Source: Prevotella sp. E15-22
GTDB taxonomy: Bacteria; Bacteroidota; Bacteroidia; Bacteroidales; Bacteroidaceae
DNA length: 64,000 nt
Assembly (NCBI RefSeq): GCF_023204875.1
Contig: NZ_CP096247.1
Coordinates: 558,001 to 622,000, forward strand
Direction of reading: 5' to 3'
Part shown: positions 59,450 to 64,000 of the stretch, piece after piece
Layout: every line of letters begins with the position of its first letter
How positions within the stretch are numbered: position 1 is the first letter of the stretch
Program-made: the position numbers and the translations under genes
The notes under the pieces: generated by a model
Told to the model about the DNA's origin: nothing
Databases searched by the model: none
The model's input: the letters and a program-made list of their open reading frames with translations, nothing else

Positions 59450-60460
59450 TCGCTTGTATTCTTTCTTGGTCAGTCGCATAAACGAGCCGTGCTGCGGAGC
59501 TGTCACGCCCTCAATATCCACAGGGTCGTGAAAGTTGCGTAGGTTCTCATCAGCTTTACAAATGCGATAGTGCTTGGGACGGTCGCTGTATTGGATATAT
59601 GCCACGCGCCAGGTTTTGTCGCCAATGAGTTGGAAGGCACTTGAGCCCTCGCATTTCTTTTTCCCCTCGAAGCTTACGTAGTCGTCTTCTACGGGCTCGC
59701 TCCAGCCACTGACCAGACTCTTCGACGTGGCGGTATAGATGCCAGGTTTGCCGCCTTCCTTCTTGATAAGCATGTGATAGAGACCGTCGTCCAGGAGGTT
59801 GATGTCGGCATCGATGGTGGCATATCCCCAGTCGAAAAGAAGCTTAGGCTGTGTTAGGCGTGTGAACGACTTGTCGGCATACGAGTAGTACATGCGATCG
59901 TATGCCTCTTCTGCGCTGTTCCACATCGAGTAGTAAATCATATAACCACCTTTATCGCCATTCTCCCATACGTAGTTGGGATCCCAGAAGATCTGAGGCG
60001 CCCACACACGGTTGATGGTACTCCAGTTCTTGTATACGCTCTCACCCTCGGGGTTGCAGAAGATATTTGTTCCCTGACGATAGTCAAAGGTCTTACTCTC
60101 CCAGTTAATCAGGTCCTTACTTGTCATCAGGTCGATGCCGTAGTTGTCCCACTTATGACTCTTTGCCACGCACATGTCGGTGGTCACCATTACAAACCCC
60201 TTGCCGTCCCACGACCGACAGACGAAAGCATCTCGCTGTCCGCCCTCGATGCGTGCATGCTCTTTGGGGTCGATAACGGCACGTCCGCCAATAATGTCCT
60301 CATAGTGATAACCGTCGCGACTCAGTGCATAGGCCGTATATTCGCCATGGTCGCTCATGTGACAATAAAGGTAGCCATAGTCGCCCTTCTGCATGTTCTG
60401 GGCCAAAGCGGTCAGCGCTGCTATCGTCAGTGCTGCCAAGAGTGAGAAACATCTCTTCAT
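59387..60460 (-). CDS. Exported GH43-like five-bladed propeller protein
   Basis: 357 residues from ATG 60460 (MKRCFSLLAALTIAALTALAQ, signal peptide); the longer in-frame reading extends past the promoter. Beta-propeller features of GH43-type arabinanases/xylosidases: GGQRDAFVCRSWDGKGFVMVTTD, INRVWAPQIFWDPNYVW, YATIDADINLLDDGLYHMLIKKE, CEGSSAFQLIGDKTW, TAPQHGSFMRLTKKEYKRLQ. Asp77, an Asp in DADI, and the Glu in CEGSS are candidates for the catalytic triad. It parallels the N-terminal half of the neighbouring 652-residue protein, so it likely came from a duplication. Divergent promoters lie between them. Its 3' end overlaps the nitroreductase gene by 63 bp. Confidence 0.8.
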   Translation of the reverse strand: MKRCFSLLAALTIAALTALAQNMQKGDYGYLYCHMSDHGEYTAYALSRDGYHYEDIIGGRAVIDPKEHARIEGGQRDAFVCRSWDGKGFVMVTTDMCVAKSHKWDNYGIDLMTSKDLINWESKTFDYRQGTNIFCNPEGESVYKNWSTINRVWAPQIFWDPNYVWENGDKGGYMIYYSMWNSAEEAYDRMYYSYADKSFTRLTQPKLLFDWGYATIDADINLLDDGLYHMLIKKEGGKPGIYTATSKSLVSGWSEPVEDDYVSFEGKKKCEGSSAFQLIGDKTWRVAYIQYSDRPKHYRICKADENLRNFHDPVDIEGVTAPQHGSFMRLTKKEYKRLQAWSKRQEALADKRLDERL

Positions 60461-60484
60461 GGGATCATATTTTTTTGATGTGTG

Positions 60485-60516
60485 CAAAAATAAGCATTTT
60501 CTGAAAAATCTCCAAA
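60485..60516 (-). promoter_or_regulatory. Promoter of the minus-strand GH43-like gene
   Basis: Minus strand TTTG (60516-60513), 20-bp spacer, TAttTTTG (60492-60485). It rules out the longer N-terminal extension of the gene. Confidence 0.7.
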
Positions 60517-60532
60517 TAATAATTTGGAAACC

Positions 60533-60563
60533 TTGGCTGTGTGACGTTTTTTTCGTACCTTTG
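60533..60563 (+). promoter_or_regulatory. Promoter of the two-domain GH43 gene
   Basis: TTG (60533-60535), 20-bp spacer, TAccTTTG (60556-60563), 35 bp before the ATG. Confidence 0.7.
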
Positions 60564-60598
60564 TGCACAATAAAACTAACTAATCAAAAAGAACAAAT

Positions 60599-62557
60599 AT
60601 GAATACTACAAAAACCCTACTGACGGTCATTCTTGTGATGGCATCAGCAACCACTGTCTTAGGTGCCAAAAAGAAGCCCGTTGTGCAGCAGCCTTTGGAC
60701 CCTAACGAGAAGGTGGCCTATCTTTTCACTTACTTTAATAGTAACGACCCCAAGGACGAGCAAATCTGCTATGCCCTGAGTGAAGACGGCTATAACTACA
60801 CACCGATTAACGATGGTATGCCCGTTGTCGAGAGTGATACCATCGCCTTTACCCAGTGTGTGCGCGATCCGCATATCCTGCGTGGCGAGGATGGTAAGAC
60901 CTTCTATATGGTGGTCACCGATATGCGTTCGGCCAATGGCTGGAGCAGTAACCGTGGTATGGTATTGCTGAAGAGTACCGACCTGGTGAACTGGCAGCAC
61001 TCGGCCATCAATTTCCCCACACGTTACACCAAGACATGGAAGAACGTTATCCGTGTGTGGGCACCAGAGACCATTTACGACCGTAAGGCAGGTAAGTACA
61101 TGGTGTTCTATTCACTTCGCACCAGCGATCCAGGCTCTTACGATAAGATTTACTATCAGTATGCCAACAAAGACTTTACCGATCTGGAAGGCGAACCAAA
61201 ATGGCTGTTTGATGCAGGTAACGCTACCATCGACGGAGACATCGTCTATAACGATGCCGACCAGATGTATCACCTGTTTTATAAGCAAGAGTCGGGTAGG
61301 GGTATCTATCAGGCAGTGGCTAAGGAACTGACCGATAAGTGGCAGATGATTGGTGGCAACGTGGAGCAGACCAAGGAGGCCGTTGAGGGCGTTGGCGTTT
61401 GCAAGGCTATCGATGGCAAATCGTGGATTATTATGTACGATTGCTATGGTAATGGTCACTATCAGTTCTGTAAGTCAGAGGACTTGAATACCTTCAAGTT
61501 CGTGCAGAACACAGAGATGCGTGGCAAGTTCACACCTCGTCATGGAACGATTATCCCCATCACCCGTGCCGAGAAGGAGCGCCTGCTGAAGGCTTTTCCT
61601 AATCACAAGCAGCCCATCCTCTCTGGCTTCCATGCCGACCCTGAGGTGCTCTATTCTAGTAAGACCAAGAAATACTATATCTATAGCACCACTGACGGTA
61701 CACCTGGATGGGGTGGTCACGATTTCAGTGTCTTTTCATCCGAGAACCTCGTTGATTGGAAGGACGAAGGTAAGATGCTCGACGTGAAAGGCGATCAGGT
61801 GAAGTGGGCTACAGGTAACGCTTGGGCTCCTTGTATTATCGAGAAAAAAGGAAAGTACTACTTCTATTTCTCTGCTCATAATCCTAAGAGCAACCGCAAA
61901 GAGATTGGCGTAGCTGTAAGCGATAGCCCTACAGGTCCCTTTGTTGACTCTGGTTCACCCATCATCACAGATAACGACCGTCCTAAGGAGGCTCGTGGTG
62001 GACAGGCCATCGATGTGGATGTCTTCAAAGATCCCAAGAGTGGTAAGTACTATCTCTATTGGGGTAACGGCTTTATGGCTGGTGCCGAGCTCAACGACGA
62101 TATGATCTCTGTGAAGAAAGAGACCATCACTCATATGACACCTAAGGGTGGCAATCTTCAGACCTGGGCTTTCCGCGAGGGCGCTTATGTGTTCTATCGT
62201 AAGGGCACTTATTATTTCATGTGGAGTGTTGATGATACTGGCTCGCCCAACTATCACGTATGCTACGGAACGGCTAAATCGCCCCTCGGCCCTATCACTA
62301 TCGACGAGCAGAACTACCTTGTCATCAAGCAGGAGCCTGAGGACCAAATCTATGGCACCGCTCATAACTCTGTGCTTCAGATTCCTGGCAAGGACGAATG
62401 GTACATCGTTTATCACCGCATCAACAAGAACTTCGTACATCACGAGCCGGGCATTCACCGTGAGGTCTGCATCGATAAAATGACGTTCGACAAGCAGGGA
62501 CGCATCATTCCCGTTATTCCCACTTTGAACGGACCGGAACCGCTGAAAAGCAAATAA
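60599..62557 (+). CDS. Exported protein with two GH43-type propellers
   Basis: 652 residues. Signal peptide TLLTVILVMASATTVLGA. Propeller 1 (about 35-330) parallels the single-domain neighbour (CVRDPHILRGEDGKTFYMVVTDM, VIRVWAPETIYDRKAG, NATIDGDIVYND, TPRHGTIIPITRAEKERLL). Propeller 2 (about 335-645) is a typical GH43: FHADPEVLYSS with catalytic base Asp347, WAPCIIEKKGKYYFYFSAHN, AIDVDVFKDPKSGKYYLYWG, FREGAYVFYRKGTYYFMWS with the acid Glu, and GTAHNSVLQIPGKDEWYIVYHR. Likely an arabinosidase/xylosidase acting on plant side chains; the role of propeller 1 is uncertain. The STAS-kinase gene starts 50 bp later. Confidence 0.88.
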   Translation: MNTTKTLLTVILVMASATTVLGAKKKPVVQQPLDPNEKVAYLFTYFNSNDPKDEQICYALSEDGYNYTPINDGMPVVESDTIAFTQCVRDPHILRGEDGKTFYMVVTDMRSANGWSSNRGMVLLKSTDLVNWQHSAINFPTRYTKTWKNVIRVWAPETIYDRKAGKYMVFYSLRTSDPGSYDKIYYQYANKDFTDLEGEPKWLFDAGNATIDGDIVYNDADQMYHLFYKQESGRGIYQAVAKELTDKWQMIGGNVEQTKEAVEGVGVCKAIDGKSWIIMYDCYGNGHYQFCKSEDLNTFKFVQNTEMRGKFTPRHGTIIPITRAEKERLLKAFPNHKQPILSGFHADPEVLYSSKTKKYYIYSTTDGTPGWGGHDFSVFSSENLVDWKDEGKMLDVKGDQVKWATGNAWAPCIIEKKGKYYFYFSAHNPKSNRKEIGVAVSDSPTGPFVDSGSPIITDNDRPKEARGGQAIDVDVFKDPKSGKYYLYWGNGFMAGAELNDDMISVKKETITHMTPKGGNLQTWAFREGAYVFYRKGTYYFMWSVDDTGSPNYHVCYGTAKSPLGPITIDEQNYLVIKQEPEDQIYGTAHNSVLQIPGKDEWYIVYHRINKNFVHHEPGIHREVCIDKMTFDKQGRIIPVIPTLNGPEPLKSK

Positions 62558-62607
62558 ATTGAGGAACCGGACTTCCTTGTGATGGCAGTTTTTCTAATTA
62601 TAGAAAT

Positions 62608-63798
62608 ATGACGATTCAGTTCCATAACAACGAAGGAGAAGCTACGCTGACACTCTGCGGACGACTGGATACAGCCGTCTCAATGAAGGTGAGCAGCGAC
62701 ATTGAGCAGTTGTTGGCTACGGCGGGCACCATCCAGCGTCTCACCATAGATGCAGGTCAGTTGGAGTATATCTCAAGTTCTGGTCTTCGCATCCTGCTGA
62801 CGCTGGCAAAGCGCTTTAAGCAATTCAGAATTGTTGAAGTCAATCCTGAGATCTACGACGTGCTTAACATGACAGGCTTCACCAAGATAATGAGTGTTGA
62901 GCGAGCCCTGCGCCAACTGAGTGTTGACGGGTGCGAGGTCATCGGCGTAGGCGGCGTTGGAACCGTCTTCCGACTCGATGATGACACCATTATTAAGGTC
63001 TTTCGTGAAGGGTCCACCATGGACGAGGTGAGCAAAGAGATTGCCATGTCGAAAGAATCCTTTGTCATGGGTATGCCAACGGCCATCTCGTTTGATGTGG
63101 TGAAGGTGGGTAGTCAATATGGACTGGTGTACGAACTGCTGCACGCTCAGACCCTGAGTGCCTGTCTGAAGCAGAACCCTGAGCGATTGGATGAGTTGGC
63201 ACGCAAATATGCCGACCTCTTCCTGCAGATGCACCATATTCAGGTGCCTGCCGACAGTTGTGTGCCTAATGGCCTGGAACACGAACGTAGTCAGGTGCAG
63301 CATATCCGTCGCTATTTCCCTCAGGAGAAGATTGATCTCTTGCTGCAAATTCTCGATACTGTTCCCGCTGGTCATAGTCTGCTGCATCTTGACCTTCAAG
63401 CCAAGAATGTGATGATACAGAATGATGAGCTGATGCTGATTGATATGGGCGAGGTGGGCTATGGCCATCCTGTGCTCGACCTGGCACATGCTTATTCATC
63501 TATGGTGTCTTTGGTGGGCGATTATAATCAAATCGTAGGAATTCCACGAGAACTGGGCATGGAACTATGGAATCGTACCATCGATTATTATTTCGAGGGA
63601 CTGCCCGCCGATGTGGTTGCCTTGCGTAAGGAGCAGATCAAGGCAGTGTCGTGTGTCAGGAACTTCAGTTGGCTGGCTCTCAGCGACTCGTTCCCAGAGG
63701 CTGTCATTAACGAATGCAAGGCACTCTTCGACGAGCGCGTCACGAATCATCGAGACCATCTCCTGGAAGTGTGTAAGACCTTGAACGACTGGAAATAA
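62608..63798 (+). CDS. STAS domain fused to an aminoglycoside-phosphotransferase-like kinase
   Basis: 396 residues. Residues 1-105 are a STAS domain (anti-sigma-factor antagonist fold): LCGRLDTAVS, IDAGQLEYISSSGLRILLTLA, where Ser57 stands in the usual phospho-site position though the normal preceding Asp is Ser. Residues about 112-390 are an APH/choline-kinase-like fold: Gly-rich GVGGVGTVFRLDDDTIIKVF with the ATP-binding Lys, catalytic H260-L-D-L-Q-A-K-N267, and metal-binding IDMGEVGYGHPVLDLA. The kinase part resembles the TIGR02172-type paralogous family. No membrane segment. A signalling switch in which the kinase acts on a partner, or the STAS part senses it, is the inference. A very strong terminator follows. 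It may be read from the GH43 promoter. Confidence 0.82.
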   Translation: MTIQFHNNEGEATLTLCGRLDTAVSMKVSSDIEQLLATAGTIQRLTIDAGQLEYISSSGLRILLTLAKRFKQFRIVEVNPEIYDVLNMTGFTKIMSVERALRQLSVDGCEVIGVGGVGTVFRLDDDTIIKVFREGSTMDEVSKEIAMSKESFVMGMPTAISFDVVKVGSQYGLVYELLHAQTLSACLKQNPERLDELARKYADLFLQMHHIQVPADSCVPNGLEHERSQVQHIRRYFPQEKIDLLLQILDTVPAGHSLLHLDLQAKNVMIQNDELMLIDMGEVGYGHPVLDLAHAYSSMVSLVGDYNQIVGIPRELGMELWNRTIDYYFEGLPADVVALRKEQIKAVSCVRNFSWLALSDSFPEAVINECKALFDERVTNHRDHLLEVCKTLNDWK

Positions 63799-63814
63799 GA
63801 TAATCGAAACACCG

Positions 63815-63865
63815 ATAAATAAAACAGCGGCGCATCCTGTCTGGGTGCGCCGCTGTTTTATTTAT
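63815..63865. terminator. Bidirectional intrinsic terminator
   Basis: A perfect 20-bp stem (ATAAATAAAACAGCGGCGCA with its exact complement at 63846-63865) closes an 11-nt loop. It serves the STAS-kinase gene on the plus strand and the OmpA-family gene on the minus strand. Confidence 0.95.
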
Positions 63866-63875
63866 GTGATGTTGC

Positions 63876-64000
63876 TTACTTTGTCTCAGGTGCCTCACCA
63901 ATCAACTCCATAAACTCGTCGAGTTTAGGCGTGATGATAATCTGGGTGCGACGGTTGCGCTGTTTGCCCAGTTCGGTATTGTTGCTCTGCAAAGGATTGT
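63876..64000 (-). CDS. OmpA-family protein, C-terminal end (partial)
   Basis: Only the last 41 codons lie in the window, ending in TAA at 63876. They read NPLQSNNTELGKQRNRRTQI then IITPKLDEFMELIGEAPETK. The N-x-x-L-G-x-x-R-N-R-R-x-x-I pattern is the end of the OmpA/MotB peptidoglycan-binding domain. The 5' part is outside the window. Likely an outer-membrane or periplasmic anchor protein. Confidence 0.8.
   Translation of the reverse strand, partial: NPLQSNNTELGKQRNRRTQIIITPKLDEFMELIGEAPETK

Noticed and set aside
62558..62607. Small hairpin AGGAA/TTCCT behind the GH43 gene as terminator
   Set aside because: The stem has only five pairs and no direct T-tract, so read-through into the STAS-kinase gene is more likely.

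Overview
The window looks like chromosomal DNA of a gut or rumen Bacteroidota, most likely a Prevotellaceae member (Prevotella sensu lato). The reasons are: promoters repeatedly match the Bacteroidota form TTTG-N19-21-TAnnTTTG; many secreted proteins end in a 'Y-N-L-x-G-Q...G-(I/L)-x-x-x-N-G-K-K' type tail like those of the type IX/Por secretion route; there is a class I fumarase, a CBM20-GH77 MalQ, UpxY/NusG regulation and plant-glycan enzymes (PL11, GH43). No rRNA, tRNA, CRISPR array, insertion sequence or phage gene was seen.

Layout. 1-9165: two giant secreted proteins rich in helical repeats, carrying a dockerin-like EF-hand module and cohesin-like modules, followed by a strong terminator. 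9166-9677: intergenic region with a probable minus-strand small RNA (about 9275-9510) that has its own promoter and terminator. 9678-14772: two glycosyltransferases, a PAP2 phosphatase and MalQ. 14858-23034: an AT-richer block opened by a promoter, a leader and a upxY-type antiterminator, followed by six genes for envelope or secreted proteins (transglutaminase-like, O-antigen-ligase-like with TPR, Sel1 repeats, a zinc-finger plus papain-fold cysteine peptidase, and two unknowns). 23041-28244 (minus): a PL11 rhamnogalacturonan lyase, a DUF6057-like membrane protein and a PD40 lipoprotein with a CxxCH motif. 28581-37339: a 1508-residue adhesin-like protein, an Omp28-like protein and an M6 metalloprotease. 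37393-38185: a palindromic 22-bp tandem repeat, a truncated gene and DoxX. 38331-50704 (plus): DUF2461, hflX, DUF4954, an M16 protease, fumarase, a second M6 protease, nagB and a two-domain carbohydrate esterase. 50673-58552 (minus): an MG2-domain protein, dnaA, an MCE/MlaD protein, an N-acetylmuramoyl-L-alanine amidase, folB and a free-standing NrdJ C-terminal domain. 58694-63798: nitroreductase, two GH43-like genes and a STAS-kinase fusion. The right edge holds the 3' end of an OmpA-family gene on the minus strand.

How the parts fit. Much of the window serves the cell envelope: secretion-tagged surface proteins and proteases, glycan degradation (PL11, GH43, CE-type esterase, MalQ, NagB) and peptidoglycan or lipid maintenance (amidase, MCE). 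The most unusual content is the cohesin/dockerin coiled-coil pair, the UpxY-led operon that lacks the expected glycosyltransferases, the STAS-kinase fusion, the small RNA, and a set of 7-bp tandem repeats found at five places, two of which form part of coding sequence.
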